64,000 nucleotides of DNA from Mangrovimicrobium sediminis (GTDB lineage Bacteria > Pseudomonadota > Gammaproteobacteria > Pseudomonadales > Halieaceae). The DNA is taken from assembly GCF_004745945.1 (NCBI RefSeq), contig NZ_SRLE01000005.1, positions 186,001 to 250,000 of the forward strand, read 5' to 3'. A program made the position numbers and the translations under genes. Every line of letters starts with the position of its first letter. The stretch's first letter is position 1. The notes under the pieces are model-generated. The model was not told the DNA's origin. It ran no database searches and was given only the letters and a program-made list of their open reading frames with translations. This document shows positions 45,021 to 54,718 of this stretch, in pieces.

Positions 45021-48000
45021 TCGGCCGCCAGCATGCCCTGCGGGTTGCGCCGCCTGGCCACCAGCGTGTAGACCACGGGTAGCACGAACAGGGTGAACAG
45101 GGTGCCGATGCTCATGCCGGCGGTGATCACCAGGCCGATGTGGTAGCGGCTCACCGCCCCGGGGCCCGAGGCGATCAGCAGCGGCACCACCGCCATGACG
45201 ATGGCCGCGGTGGTCATCAGGATGGGCCGCAGGCGCACCGAGGCGGCCTCGATGATCGCCTCCTCGAAAGCCACGCCCTGTTCCTGCAGGCGCCGTGCAA
45301 AGTCCACCATGAGGATGCCGTGCTTGCTGATCAGCCCGACCAGGGTGATCAGCCCGACCTGGCTGAACAGGCTCAGGGTGGCGAAATCCAGGCACAGGAA
45401 AATCAGCGCGCCGCACAGCGACATGGGCACCGTGACCATGACCACCAGCGGGTCGCGCAGGCTCTCGTACTGCGCCACCAGGAACAGGTAGATGGTCAGC
45501 AGTGACAGGGCGAAGGCGATCAGCAGGGTATTGCCCGACTGCAGGAAGGCCCGCGACTTGCCCGCGTAGTCGATGCTGTAGCCGGGCGGCAGGGTGCGCG
45601 CGGCGGTCTCGTCGAGGAAGTCGATGGCCTCCTGCATGGAAACCCCCGGAAACATCACCAGCGACAGGGTCGCCGCATTCAGGCCGTTGAACTGCTTGCG
45701 CGAGGCCGGCTGGCTGGTCAGCCGCGTCTCGACCAGGGCGCTCAGCGGGATCAGTTCGCCGCTGCCCGCGCGCACGTAGTAGCGTTCCAGCCAGCTGCGG
45801 TCCAGGCGCTGCCCGGGTACGGCCTGGGGCACCACGTCGTAGCTCTCGCCCTGGTAGCTGAAGCGGTTGATATAGCCCTCGCCCAGCAGCACCGAAAGCG
45901 TGGTGGCGATCTGCGCCATGGTCACGCCCAGTTCGCCCGCCTTGTCGCGGTCGATGTCCACCTGCACCCGGGGCTGCGCATATTTCAGGTCGCTGGCGGC
46001 GAAGATGAACTTGCCGCTGTCGCGGACCTCGGACAGGAAACGGTCGGTGACCAGGGCCAGGTGGCGGTAGTCGTCGGTGGTCTGGATGGCCATCTGTACC
46101 GGCAGCGAGGCGTTGTGGCCGGCGGGTGAGATGTCGATGATGAAGACGTTGGTCTCCATGCCCGTGAGTTTGTTGACCTTCTCCTGCAGTACCGGCACCA
46201 GGTCGAGGATGCTCACATCGCGCTGTTCCCAGGGCTTGAACTCGGCCACCGCGACCGAGGCGCCGTTGCCCAACATGCCCTCCAGGCGCAGCGAGCCCTG
46301 GTAGCCCGGCAGTTCCCGCATCACCCCTTCGAGCTGCTGCGCGACCTGCGAGTTGTAGTCCTCATTGAGATGGCGCGGGGTGGAGAACGCCATGTGCAGG
46401 TAGCCGGTGTCCTCGGAGGGCACCAGCTCCTGCTCCGAGAGCAGGAACAGGGCCGGAATGCTGCAGAACACCGCCAGCGCCACCAGCAGCCACACCGGGC
46501 GATAGCGCAGGGTGGAGCGCAATGTTCGTGCGTAGAGTCCGCGCAGGCTGTCGAAGCGCTCGTCCAGCCAGTGGGCGAGACCGCTCTCATGCTGTTTGTC
46601 GAGCATGCGCGAGCAGAGCATCGGCGACAGGGTCAGGGCGATGATTCCCGAGATCGCCACGGAACCCGCCAGGGTGAACACGAACTCGGCGATCAGCGCG
46701 CCGGAAAGCCCCTGCATGAAACCCACCGGCAGGAACACCGCGACCAGCGTCAGGCTCATGGCGATGACTGGCGTCATCACCTCGCGCGCCCCGGTGATGG
46801 CCGCCTGCATCGGCGTCAGCCCGTGCTCGATGTAACGGTGGATGTTCTCCACCACCACGATGGTGTCGTCCACCACCAGCCCGATGGCGATCACCAGGGC
46901 CAGCAGGGTGAACAGGTTGAGCGAGTAGTCCAGCATCCACATGATGAGGAAGGTGCCGACCAGGGACAGCGGGATGCTGATCAGCATGATCAGGATGGAG
47001 CGCAGGTTGCCGAAGAACAGCAGCGTGATCACCGCGACGATGGCCAGCGCCTCGAACAGGGTGCGCGTGAGTTCGCGCAGGGAACTGGCGACGAACTGCC
47101 CGAGATCGAAAAACACCTCGGCGCTGGTGGTGTCCGGCAACTTGTTCTGCAGTTTCGCGGTGGCGGCGCGCACGTTGCGGCTCAGCGACAGCGGGTTGGA
47201 GTCCGGGGTCATGGAGACGCCGATCAGCAGGCCCGGGTCGCCGTTCACCCAGCCCTTTTGCCGCTGCGGCTCCGAGGCCAGCTCCACCGTGGCCACGTCG
47301 CGCAGGCGCACCAGGGCGTTGTCGGTCTCGCGGATGACGATATCGGCGAAGGCGCTGGCGGAGCTGATGTCGGTCTGCGCGCGCACCGGCTGCACCGCCC
47401 AGGTGTCGCGCACCTCGCCGGCCTCGCTGATGAAGTTGTTGGCGCGCACCGCGGCCTCGATGTCGCCGGCGGTCACATCCACCGCGGCCATGCGCACCGG
47501 GTCCAGCCACAGGCGCATGGCGAAGGGGCGGGCACCGATCACCTTGAGGCCCGCGGCGCCCTCCACGGTGAGTAGTTCCGGGCGCATCACCCGGTTGAAG
47601 AATTCGGTGATCTGCTCCGGGCTCATCACCGGGTCCAGCACCCGCACCCAGACTGTCGGTGTGGCGCCGGACAATTTGCTGACCACCGGCTCCAGCGCGT
47701 TGTCCGGCAGTTCACCGCGCACCGAGGCGACCTTGCCGATCAACTCGGTCATGACCTGGTCGGTGTCGTAGCCGCTGGCCACGTAGATGGTGATGGTGGA
47801 CTGGCCGTCGGCGGTGCTGGATTCGTAGTAATCGATACCCTCGGCGCCGAGGATCGCCCGCTGCAGGGGGCCGGTGATAAAGCCCTGTACCACGTCGGCG
47901 GCGGCGCCGGGGTAGGAGGTGCTGATGGTGATCTGCGCGCTCTCCACATCTGGGTAGGGGCGCAGGTCCAGGTAGCTGAAGGCGACGATACCGAACAGCA

Positions 48001-48064
48001 GGATCAGCGAATTGAGCACCCAGGCCAGCAGTGGCCGGCGGATAAACACTTCGGTGAAATGCAT
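45017..48064 (-). CDS. RND efflux transporter, inner-membrane permease (HAE-1 type)
   Basis: A 1015-residue RND pump with the N-terminal '[18 protein letters not shown]', two large periplasmic loops and twelve membrane helices. In TM4 the proton-relay Asp pair is present ('[21 protein letters not shown]', with core [10 protein letters not shown]), as in AcrB/MexB-type drug pumps. It exports hydrophobic drugs or other compounds with its adaptor. Its ATG overlaps the adaptor stop by one base (TGATG), showing translational coupling. No outer-membrane channel gene is adjacent. Confidence 0.94.
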   Translation of the reverse strand: MHFTEVFIRRPLLAWVLNSLILLFGIVAFSYLDLRPYPDVESAQITISTSYPGAAADVVQGFITGPLQRAILGAEGIDYYESSTADGQSTITIYVASGYDTDQVMTELIGKVASVRGELPDNALEPVVSKLSGATPTVWVRVLDPVMSPEQITEFFNRVMRPELLTVEGAAGLKVIGARPFAMRLWLDPVRMAAVDVTAGDIEAAVRANNFISEAGEVRDTWAVQPVRAQTDISSASAFADIVIRETDNALVRLRDVATVELASEPQRQKGWVNGDPGLLIGVSMTPDSNPLSLSRNVRAATAKLQNKLPDTTSAEVFFDLGQFVASSLRELTRTLFEALAIVAVITLLFFGNLRSILIMLISIPLSLVGTFLIMWMLDYSLNLFTLLALVIAIGLVVDDTIVVVENIHRYIEHGLTPMQAAITGAREVMTPVIAMSLTLVAVFLPVGFMQGLSGALIAEFVFTLAGSVAISGIIALTLSPMLCSRMLDKQHESGLAHWLDERFDSLRGLYARTLRSTLRYRPVWLLVALAVFCSIPALFLLSEQELVPSEDTGYLHMAFSTPRHLNEDYNSQVAQQLEGVMRELPGYQGSLRLEGMLGNGASVAVAEFKPWEQRDVSILDLVPVLQEKVNKLTGMETNVFIIDISPAGHNASLPVQMAIQTTDDYRHLALVTDRFLSEVRDSGKFIFAASDLKYAQPRVQVDIDRDKAGELGVTMAQIATTLSVLLGEGYINRFSYQGESYDVVPQAVPGQRLDRSWLERYYVRAGSGELIPLSALVETRLTSQPASRKQFNGLNAATLSLVMFPGVSMQEAIDFLDETAARTLPPGYSIDYAGKSRAFLQSGNTLLIAFALSLLTIYLFLVAQYESLRDPLVVMVTVPMSLCGALIFLCLDFATLSLFSQVGLITLVGLISKHGILMVDFARRLQEQGVAFEEAIIEAASVRLRPILMTTAAIVMAVVPLLIASGPGAVSRYHIGLVITAGMSIGTLFTLFVLPVVYTLVARRRNPQGMLAAD

Positions 48065-49290
48065 CAGGGCTGCTCCGGCGCCGCGTCGCTGGTCGCGGGC
48101 GTATCGTCGCTCGCCAGTGGTTGCCCGGTGCCGTTGTCGTCCGGCGCGGCTTGTGGAGCAGCTTCCGCTTCGGTGGCGTCGTCTGCCGCCGGAGTCCCGA
48201 TCGCGTCGAGGTTGGCGATCACCACCGGGCTGCCCTCGAGCAGGCGGTTCTGCGTGTCCAGCGCCACCCAGGCGCCGGCGTCGATGCCGGTCAGTGCCAG
48301 GCGCCCGTCGCGCAACTCGCCGCTTTGCACCGGGCGGCGGCGCGCTACCCAGCGCGCCTGGCCATCGGCGCCCTTGCCCGCGGCCTCCAGCAGGTAGGCG
48401 GTCTCGCCATAAAGCGAGAACGCGACCGCCTCGCGCGGCAGGGTGACCACGTCGCTGGCCTCGTCGAGCACGATGCTGGCCTTGGCGAACATCCCCGGCA
48501 GCAGGGCGTGCTCGCGGTTGTCGACCTCCGCGCGCAGCAGCACGTTGCGGGTCGAGGACTGCACGCGCACGTCGACGTAGCGCAGGGTGCCGGTGAACAC
48601 CTGGTCACCGTGGGTGGGCACGGTGAATTCCACGCGCTGGCCGGGGTGCAGGCGCTCGAGTTCGTTCTCCGGCAGGTTGATGTCCAGGTACAGGGTATCC
48701 AGCGCCTGCAGGGTGAGCAGTTCATCGCCCTGGTCCAGGTACTGGCCCTCGTTCAGGTTGTGGATGCCCACGGTGCCGGCGAAGGGTGCGCGAATGGTTT
48801 TCTTGTCGATGATGCCCTGGGTCTCCTCGACCAGCGCCTGGGCGTTTTCGAATTCGCTGCGGGTGTTGTCGAACTGCTCTTCCGAGATCAGCGAGCGCTC
48901 GAACAGGGCGGAGTCGCGCTGGAAATCGGTGCGCGCTTTTTCCAGGCGCACCCTGGCGCTTTTCAGCGTCGCCCGGTCCACGGTGTCGTCCAGTTCCACC
49001 AGCACGTCCCCGGCGGCGACGCTTTCACGCGAGCCCACATGCAGTTTGCGGATCAGGCCGCTGACCTCGCTGCGGATCTCGATGCCCTGGCGCGCGCGCA
49101 GGCTACCGATGGCGTCCAGGCGCTGCTGCCAGGTCTCGGCGCGGGCCAGCGTGGCGTTGAGGTAGACCGGCGGCGTGTCGCGGTTGGCGAGGTACTCGCG
49201 GATTTTTGCCTGCTTGAACAGCTTGAAGCCGATAACGCCGCCAAACAGCAGCGCGAGGGCCAGCACGGCAATAATGATGCGTTTCAACAT
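48064..49290 (-). CDS. RND periplasmic adaptor (membrane fusion protein)
   Basis: A 408-residue adaptor from the ATG at 49290. Membrane anchor helix near residues 5-25, then lipoyl and hairpin domains ('GLIRKLHVGSRESVAAGDVLVELDD', 'ARVRLEKARTDFQRDSALFERSLISEEQFDNTRSEFENA' coiled coil), beta-barrel ('IRAPFAGTVGIHNLNEGQYLDQGDEL') and a Glu/Ala-rich C-terminal tail of about 40 residues, which is low complexity. It links the RND pump to an outer-membrane channel. Its stop is coupled to the pump start. Confidence 0.93.
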   Translation of the reverse strand: MLKRIIIAVLALALLFGGVIGFKLFKQAKIREYLANRDTPPVYLNATLARAETWQQRLDAIGSLRARQGIEIRSEVSGLIRKLHVGSRESVAAGDVLVELDDTVDRATLKSARVRLEKARTDFQRDSALFERSLISEEQFDNTRSEFENAQALVEETQGIIDKKTIRAPFAGTVGIHNLNEGQYLDQGDELLTLQALDTLYLDINLPENELERLHPGQRVEFTVPTHGDQVFTGTLRYVDVRVQSSTRNVLLRAEVDNREHALLPGMFAKASIVLDEASDVVTLPREAVAFSLYGETAYLLEAAGKGADGQARWVARRRPVQSGELRDGRLALTGIDAGAWVALDTQNRLLEGSPVVIANLDAIGTPAADDATEAEAAPQAAPDDNGTGQPLASDDTPATSDAAPEQP

Positions 49291-49448
49291 GCGCGGATTG
49301 TTTCCCCGGGTGAACGCCGGCCATAGCAAACGACCCTGTAGGATCGCTGGCCGACATTATGAAGTTGCCTATCGTAACCTATCCTGCTCTTCGTATACGC
49401 AAGTGCCGTGCCGTGGATGGTTACAAAACCGTAATTGTCGGCCGCGGC

Positions 49449-50516
49449 TCAGCCGGCGTGTTCCTCGCGGCGGTTACTGCACTGGTTGCGCATCGGCTCG
49501 CCGGCCAGGTAGCGGCGCATGTTGTCCAGGAACAGTTCCCAGGCGCGGTCGAAAAAGTGGTCCAGTGAGCCCGCGCTGTGCGGCGAGATGTGCAGGTTGG
49601 GTGTGTCCCACAGCGGGCTGTTCGCGGGCAGCGGTTCCGCCACAGTCACGTCGATGCTGGCGCCGCCGAGGTGGCCGCTGCACAGGGCCTCGCGCAGGGC
49701 GTCCTCGTCCACCAGTGAACCGCGCGACACATTGCAGAAATAGCTGCCCGGGCGCATCGCAGCGAATGCCTCGCGATCGAACAGGCGGTAGGTCTGCGCG
49801 GTTTCCGCGGCGCACAGCACCACGGCGTCCGCCGCCCCCAGCAGTTCCGGCAGTTGCGCCGGGCGGTACAGTGCCTCCACCGAGGGAGGCGCGCCGGACG
49901 CCGGGTCGCGGCGGGTGGCGATCACCCGCATGCCCAGGGCGTGGGCGCGCTGCGCGGTGGCCTCGCCGATGGCGCCCAGCCCGACGATACCCAGCACACT
50001 GCCGGCCAGGCTGTGCCCGTAGACGGTCTCCCAGCGGTGCTCCGCCTGCATCTGCGCGTAGCGGTCGAACAGTTTCCAGTGGGCGAGGATGCGCGCGATG
50101 ACGAACTCGGCGATGGCCGGGGAGGCGATGCCTGCGCCGCTGGTCAGGGCTGCGCCGAGGCGGTCCAGGCCGCAGCTTTGCAACTGGCCGATACCGGCGC
50201 CGATGGATTGCACCCAGCGCAGGCGCGGCGCCAGCTCGTGCATGTCGAAGGGCAGGTCGATGGCGAAGGCGATGTCCGCTTCGCGCAGCGCATCGCGCAG
50301 GGCGGGCGCTGGCGGCGGCAATAACTCGCGCGCGCGGGCATAGTCCGGCTGGCCGCGCAGCGCGCGTATCTCCGGCGGGTCGCTGTAGGCGGCGTAGGTG
50401 AAGCGCAGGCGCGGTTCCAGTGCCTGAAAAGCGCGCTCGGTCGCCGCGTGTTCTGCGGCCGTGCGCGTGTCGCTGTCCAGTGGCACGCAGACGCAGACGT
50501 TGATCGTATCGCCCAT
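49449..50516 (-). CDS. D-isomer-specific 2-hydroxyacid dehydrogenase
   Basis: A 355-residue cytoplasmic enzyme. NAD motif 'GIVGLGAIG' near residue 175, catalytic Arg ('NVSRGSLVDEDAL'), Glu ('TVAEPLP') and His ('ISPHSAG') all present. The N-terminal region has an unusual 'NVCVCVPLD' start. The ATG at 50516 is used; the long upstream open frame overlaps the next gene. It starts 7 bp after the stop of the deazaflavin-type oxidoreductase gene and is probably in its operon. Substrate unknown. Confidence 0.9.
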   Translation of the reverse strand: MGDTINVCVCVPLDSDTRTAAEHAATERAFQALEPRLRFTYAAYSDPPEIRALRGQPDYARARELLPPPAPALRDALREADIAFAIDLPFDMHELAPRLRWVQSIGAGIGQLQSCGLDRLGAALTSGAGIASPAIAEFVIARILAHWKLFDRYAQMQAEHRWETVYGHSLAGSVLGIVGLGAIGEATAQRAHALGMRVIATRRDPASGAPPSVEALYRPAQLPELLGAADAVVLCAAETAQTYRLFDREAFAAMRPGSYFCNVSRGSLVDEDALREALCSGHLGGASIDVTVAEPLPANSPLWDTPNLHISPHSAGSLDHFFDRAWELFLDNMRRYLAGEPMRNQCSNRREEHAG

Positions 50517-50523
50517 CGCGGAG

Positions 50524-51021
50524 TCAGTCCGCCGCGCCGAGGACCGGCGCCTCGTGCTCCGCGCGCAGCAGGACCACAGGGATGCTGCGTGCGCCGGCAG
50601 AGACCTGGTAGTCGCGGTAGGGTGGGTAGTGGCGCTGCATGTAATCCCACAGCCAGGCGCGCTCCTCCCCCTCGGCGACCCGCGCGGTGCCGCTGAAGGC
50701 CTGGGTGCCGACCTGGAACACCACCTGCGGTTCGGCGGCCAGGTTGAGGTACCAGGCCGGGTGTTCCGGCGCGCCACCCTTGGAGGCGATCACCACCCAC
50801 TCGCCGCCGACGCAGCCGTAGATCAGCGGTACCGTGCGCGCCTGGCCGCTGTGACGGCCGCGGGTTTGCAACAGCAGCGTGGGCAGCGGGTAGGGCACGC
50901 CGACGTGGGACATGTCCATGATATGGCCGCGGGTGCCGCCAGAACTGAGGTAGGTCTGCAGGTGTTCGTTGACGAAGGCGATGGTGCGCGCGAGTAGTTC
51001 GTCCGGGTTTTCCTGGCTCAT
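50524..51021 (-). CDS. Deazaflavin-type (DUF385/Ddn-like) oxidoreductase
   Basis: A 165-residue split-barrel protein. 'LLLQTRGRHSGQARTVPLIYG' (cofactor-binding core LxTxGRxSG) and 'WVVIASKGGAPEHPAWYLNL' are the hallmarks of the nitroreductase family of deazaflavin-dependent enzymes related to mycobacterial Ddn. Such proteins in actinobacteria use F420; in gammaproteobacteria the cofactor is uncertain. It is directly upstream of a 2-hydroxyacid dehydrogenase and probably cotranscribed (7 bp). Confidence 0.87.
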   Translation of the reverse strand: MSQENPDELLARTIAFVNEHLQTYLSSGGTRGHIMDMSHVGVPYPLPTLLLQTRGRHSGQARTVPLIYGCVGGEWVVIASKGGAPEHPAWYLNLAAEPQVVFQVGTQAFSGTARVAEGEERAWLWDYMQRHYPPYRDYQVSAGARSIPVVLLRAEHEAPVLGAAD

Positions 51022-51153
51022 GGGCGTGTGGGTCCTGTCGCTGTTGACGTTATGTCAGGTGGGCCGGGGGCGGGACATCCCCGGCGCAACGCCGGGTCAC
51101 ATTAGCACAGCACTCGTCGGTACCGCACAGCCCGATGCTTGTGACCCGTCTGA

Positions 51154-51182
51154 TGCGACTGGTTGCAGTGCGACTGGTTGCA
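51154..51182. repeat. Two tandem copies of TGCGACTGGTTGCA
   Basis: Perfect copies at 51154-51167 and 51169-51182 (15-bp spacing) in the gap between the deazaflavin-type oxidoreductase and the ankyrin gene. Function unknown; may be a simple duplication. Confidence 0.6.
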
Positions 51183-51274
51183 AGGCGATAGGGTGCAGCG
51201 CGGCCGGACTCGGCGCGATCCGCTTCGCAGCGACCCGGCCGGGAACAGGCCGGGACGCGGACTCGCGAAACACG

Positions 51275-53245
51275 TCAGAACGGCAGGAAATCCAGCTTGC
51301 CGTGTTCCTTGATCAGCCGGTAGAGCGCCGGCTGTTGTTGCTCGGCGAGACTCGCGGCGGACTCGCCGCGCTCGTTGCGGCGATAGGGGTCCGCATCGTG
51401 CTCCAGCAGCGCCTGCACCAGCGGCTCGGAGCCGGCCTCGACAGCGTAGATGAGTGCCGTGTCGCGGCTGCTGTTGCGCGCGTCCACCGCGGCGCCGGCC
51501 TGCAGCAGGGCGAGGGCGGCGGCTTCCTGCCGGTTGCGAATCGCCAGCATCAACGGCGTATTACCGCGTTTCGTGGCCGTGTCGATGTCGGCGCCGGCGC
51601 GTAGCAGTACCGGCAGTGCCGCTGCGCAGCCCTCGGCGGCGGCGATGTGCAGGGGGGTGCGCCCGCTGTCGTCAGCGACATCCGCGGCGCCGCCGCTGGC
51701 CAGGGGTGCCAGCAGGGCTTCGCTGCAGTCGCGGGCGGCGTACCACAGGGCGGCGCGGCCGCGCTTGTCTGCCAGGTCCGCGCGGGCGCCGCGGCGCAAC
51801 AGGTCCTGCGCCAGTTCGGTATCCTCCTCGATGGTGGCCAGCACCAGGTAGCTCTGGCCCTGCTGGTCCTGCCGGTCGAGGTCGCCGGCCCCGCGCAGCA
51901 ACTGCCGCGCCATGTTGTGCTGGCCGGCCGCCAGCGCCAGGTGGATCGCATCGCGGCCGGCCTTGTCCCGCGCCGTGAGTTGTGCGCCACCGTCGATCAG
52001 CGCGCTGGCCACATCCCCGGCGCCGCGCTGTGCCGCCAGCATAAGCGCGGTCTGCCCGGCGCTGTTGGCCAGGTCCGGGTTGGCGCCGGCGGCGATCAGT
52101 TCGCCGATCACCCCGGCGCTGCGCGCCTCTGCGGCGTACATCAACAGGCTGCGATCCTGGCTGTCGATACGGTCGAGGAAGTCGGCACCGCGCTCGCCGA
52201 GCAGGGCGGCCAGCACGTCGCGCTCGTCCTGCAGCACGGCCTGGCGCGCCAGCTGCCAGGGGACGGCACCGCCGGGCGTGTTGCCGAGATGGCCGGCGAT
52301 GGCGCTGCCCGAGGTGTCGCCGCGCGCGCGCCAGTCGGGCCCGTGCTGTGCGCCGGCGCTGGCCAGCAGCTGCGCGGCGCGGGTGTCGCCGGTCAACTCG
52401 GCCAGGTCCAGGGCGGTCTGGCCCTGGCGATTCTGTGCGTTCAACTGCGGGCGCTGTTCCAGCAGGGCGCCGAGCAGCGCGTGGTCGTGGTTGCGCACGG
52501 CGATATGCAGCGGTCGCTCGCCGCCGCTGCCGCCGCCGTCGGGGTCGGCACCACCGGCCAGCAGGCGCCGGGCGCTGGCCTGGTTGCCGCGCCTGACCGC
52601 GAGGAGCAGCGGGGTTTCACCGTCGGCATCGGCCTGGTCCGGATCGGCGTCGTGCGCCAGCAGCAGGTCGATACCCTCGACGCTGTCGCAGGCCACCAGG
52701 TAATACAGTGCGCTGCGCCCATGGCTGTCCCGCGCGTTGACCGCGGCGCCGTCCGCCAGCAGCCGGCGCAATTGCTCCGTGTCGCAGGCGACCGCGGCGC
52801 GCACCCAGCGCTGGCCGATATCAGCGCCGCCGGTGGCTTTTACCGTCGTGGTAGCAGCGGCTGCCGGCGCCTCGAGTTCGGCGCGCGCCCGGGCGTTGCC
52901 GCCGGCGGCCGCGCGTTCCAGCATCTGCCGGGCGGCGTCGGCGTCACCGCGCTCGCGCAACAGGCCGGCCAGCGAGTATTGCGCGTCTGCGGAGCCCTGG
53001 GCGGCGGCCTGCTGCAGCCAGTGTTGCGCCTTGTCCCCATCGCGGGGCACGCCGCGGCCGACCAGGTACAGGCGACCGAGCTGGTACTGGGCCTCCGCGG
53101 AACCCTCCTGGGCGGCGGCGGAGAACACCCGCGCGGCCTCGTCAAAGGCACCCAGGCGCATGGCGGTATAGCCTGCGGCGAGGTCCTCGTCGGCGCTGCC
53201 GGGCAGGGCGATGAGTAACAGCACAAGCGTGAGGAGGGCTCTCAT
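51275..53245 (-). CDS. Exported ankyrin-repeat protein with Sel1-like N-terminus
   Basis: A 656-residue protein with a signal peptide ('LLLLIALPGSADED'). Residues about 22-125 hold Sel1-like repeats ('AQYQLGRLYLVGRGVPRDGDKAQHWLQQAA', core QYxLGxLYxxGxGVxxD). From about 150 to the C-terminus runs a long ankyrin array with 'GxTPLxxA' type units ('DGETPLLLAVRRGNQASARRLLAGGADPD', 'RGNTPLMLAIRNRQEAAALALLQAGAAVD'). It is predicted to be periplasmic and to bind proteins. Its ATG overlaps the stop of the Fe-S flavoprotein gene (ATGA), so it belongs to that transcript and to the electron transfer cluster. Confidence 0.85.
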   Translation of the reverse strand: MRALLTLVLLLIALPGSADEDLAAGYTAMRLGAFDEAARVFSAAAQEGSAEAQYQLGRLYLVGRGVPRDGDKAQHWLQQAAAQGSADAQYSLAGLLRERGDADAARQMLERAAAGGNARARAELEAPAAAATTTVKATGGADIGQRWVRAAVACDTEQLRRLLADGAAVNARDSHGRSALYYLVACDSVEGIDLLLAHDADPDQADADGETPLLLAVRRGNQASARRLLAGGADPDGGGSGGERPLHIAVRNHDHALLGALLEQRPQLNAQNRQGQTALDLAELTGDTRAAQLLASAGAQHGPDWRARGDTSGSAIAGHLGNTPGGAVPWQLARQAVLQDERDVLAALLGERGADFLDRIDSQDRSLLMYAAEARSAGVIGELIAAGANPDLANSAGQTALMLAAQRGAGDVASALIDGGAQLTARDKAGRDAIHLALAAGQHNMARQLLRGAGDLDRQDQQGQSYLVLATIEEDTELAQDLLRRGARADLADKRGRAALWYAARDCSEALLAPLASGGAADVADDSGRTPLHIAAAEGCAAALPVLLRAGADIDTATKRGNTPLMLAIRNRQEAAALALLQAGAAVDARNSSRDTALIYAVEAGSEPLVQALLEHDADPYRRNERGESAASLAEQQQPALYRLIKEHGKLDFLPF

Positions 53246-54603
53246 ACGGCGGTTCCGTAGTGGGTCTCGACGGTCACGCCGATGGATTCGAGGAAGGCGT
53301 TGGGCAGGATGCCGCCGGCGCAGACAATAATGTGGTCGTTGGGCAATTGCAGCTCCGCGCCGTCCTGGTTCAGGTACACCGCGTCGGGCGTGATCTCGCG
53401 CACCGTGGACTGCAGGCGCAGGTCCAGCTGGCCGGCATCCACTGCAGCCGCCAGTCGCTGCCGGTTCTTGCTTTTCACCCGGTTGAAGGCTGTGCCTCGG
53501 TAGGACAGGACGACCTCGGTGCCGGGCTCTTCGGCGAGGCTGATGGCCGCCTCCAGCGCGCTGTCGCCGCCGCCCACCACCAGAACCCGGGTGCCGCGGT
53601 ACTGCTGCGGGTCCACCAGCCGGTAGACCACCTTGCCCAGCGCCTCCCCGGGCACGCCGAGGGTGCGCGGCGTGCCGCGCCGGCCGATCGCCAGCAGCAC
53701 GTTGCTGGCGGCGTGTCGCTCGGCCGCTTCTACCGCGAAGCCGCCGTCGATGGGGTCCACCGCGGATACCCGGGTTCCGGTGCGCACCGCCAGCTCGGCC
53801 TTGGCCACCACGCCGGTCCAGAACTCCATCAGGTGCTCCTTGCTGGTCTCGCGGAACTGGAACTCGCCGAGCAGGGGCAGCTGCGCCGGGGCGGTCATCA
53901 CCACCTTGCCCCGCGGGTAGTGGGAAATCGTGCCGCCGATCGAGTCCTGCTCCAGCACCAGGTAGGACAGGCCCGCCTCGCGCGCCGCCAGCGCGGCGCT
54001 GATCCCGGCCGGGCCGGCACCGACGATCACCACATCCAGCAGCCCCGGCCGGTTGACCCGGCCGCTGTCGCGGATCGCCGCCACCGCCTGCCGGCCCTGC
54101 TCGATGGCGTTGCGGATCAGGCCCATGCCGCCGAGTTCGCCGGCGATATAAATGCCGGGGACGTTGGTCTGAAAATCGGCGCCGACGTGGGGGATGTCGA
54201 CCCCGCGGGTGGCGGTGCCGAACACCAGGTCGATGGCGTTGGTGGGACAGGCGGTGCGGCAGGCGCCGTGGCCAATACAGGAGGCCGGCGAGATCAGTCG
54301 CACCTGGTTGTCGATGACGCCGAGCACGTCCTTCTCCGGACAGGCGTCGACGCAGGTGGCGCAGCCCAGGCAGCGGCTGTAGTCGATGGTCGGGTGCAGC
54401 GATGCGGGTTCCACCAGGCCCGACTCCATGGACTCCCGGTAGACCTCCAGCGCGCGCCCGCTGCGGCGCCCCTGCAGGTACAGGTAGAGCCAGATCACGA
54501 TGACGGCGGGGGTGCCATACACCGCGACAACAATCACTTCAGCCACGCCGGATCCAGGTAGGTGCAAATTTCCTGCGTATTTTGAAGGGAATGTTTGTTT
54601 CAT
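53242..54603 (-). CDS. Membrane-anchored 2x[4Fe-4S]/FAD/NAD(P) oxidoreductase
   Basis: About 453 residues from the ATG at 54603 (a GTG at 54546 is an alternative). One N-terminal membrane helix ('VAEVIVVAVYGTPAVIVIWLYLYL') is followed by a ferredoxin-like pair of clusters, 'CLGCATCVDACP' and 'CIGHGACRTACP', then a thioredoxin-reductase-like flavin module: 'VVIVGAGPAG' (FAD) and 'VLVVGGGDSALEA' (NAD(P)). In the second cluster the second Cys is replaced by His (CxxHxxCxxxCP). It lacks the redox CxxC of thioredoxin reductase. It probably exchanges electrons between NAD(P)H, Fe-S centres and the divergently encoded membrane cytochrome. The ankyrin gene is translationally coupled downstream. Confidence 0.87.
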   Translation of the reverse strand: MKQTFPSKYAGNLHLPGSGVAEVIVVAVYGTPAVIVIWLYLYLQGRRSGRALEVYRESMESGLVEPASLHPTIDYSRCLGCATCVDACPEKDVLGVIDNQVRLISPASCIGHGACRTACPTNAIDLVFGTATRGVDIPHVGADFQTNVPGIYIAGELGGMGLIRNAIEQGRQAVAAIRDSGRVNRPGLLDVVIVGAGPAGISAALAAREAGLSYLVLEQDSIGGTISHYPRGKVVMTAPAQLPLLGEFQFRETSKEHLMEFWTGVVAKAELAVRTGTRVSAVDPIDGGFAVEAAERHAASNVLLAIGRRGTPRTLGVPGEALGKVVYRLVDPQQYRGTRVLVVGGGDSALEAAISLAEEPGTEVVLSYRGTAFNRVKSKNRQRLAAAVDAGQLDLRLQSTVREITPDAVYLNQDGAELQLPNDHIIVCAGGILPNAFLESIGVTVETHYGTAV

Positions 54604-54718
54604 GACAAATGATACCGGTACAATTCGTAAGGTATTGGGGGCGGGATAGCTTAAGGCCACCTTAAGGCTCGGTCGGCAAGCTTCCACAATGACGAATAAC
54701 AATGACGTGTGAAGACCT
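54604..54718. promoter_or_regulatory. Divergent promoter region of the electron-transfer cluster
   Basis: 115 bp separates the start codons of the flavoprotein and the b-type cytochrome, so it holds both promoters. The CTTAAG pair at 54650-54666 lies near its middle. Confidence 0.7.
54650..54666. promoter_or_regulatory. PmrA/QseB-type response-regulator box
   Basis: CTTAAG-GCCAC-CTTAAG, two identical hexamers 11 bp apart (one helical turn), the layout YTTAAK-N5-YTTAAK of the PmrA/BasR and QseB family box. It also reads as a 7-bp inverted repeat CTTAAGG-CCA-CCTTAAG. No response regulator is encoded in the window, so the factor is unknown. Confidence 0.55.

Noticed and set aside
51647-53218. 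A 523-codon open frame antisense to the ankyrin gene
   Set aside because: The real strand has ankyrin and Sel1 repeats with a signal peptide; this frame is a composition shadow.
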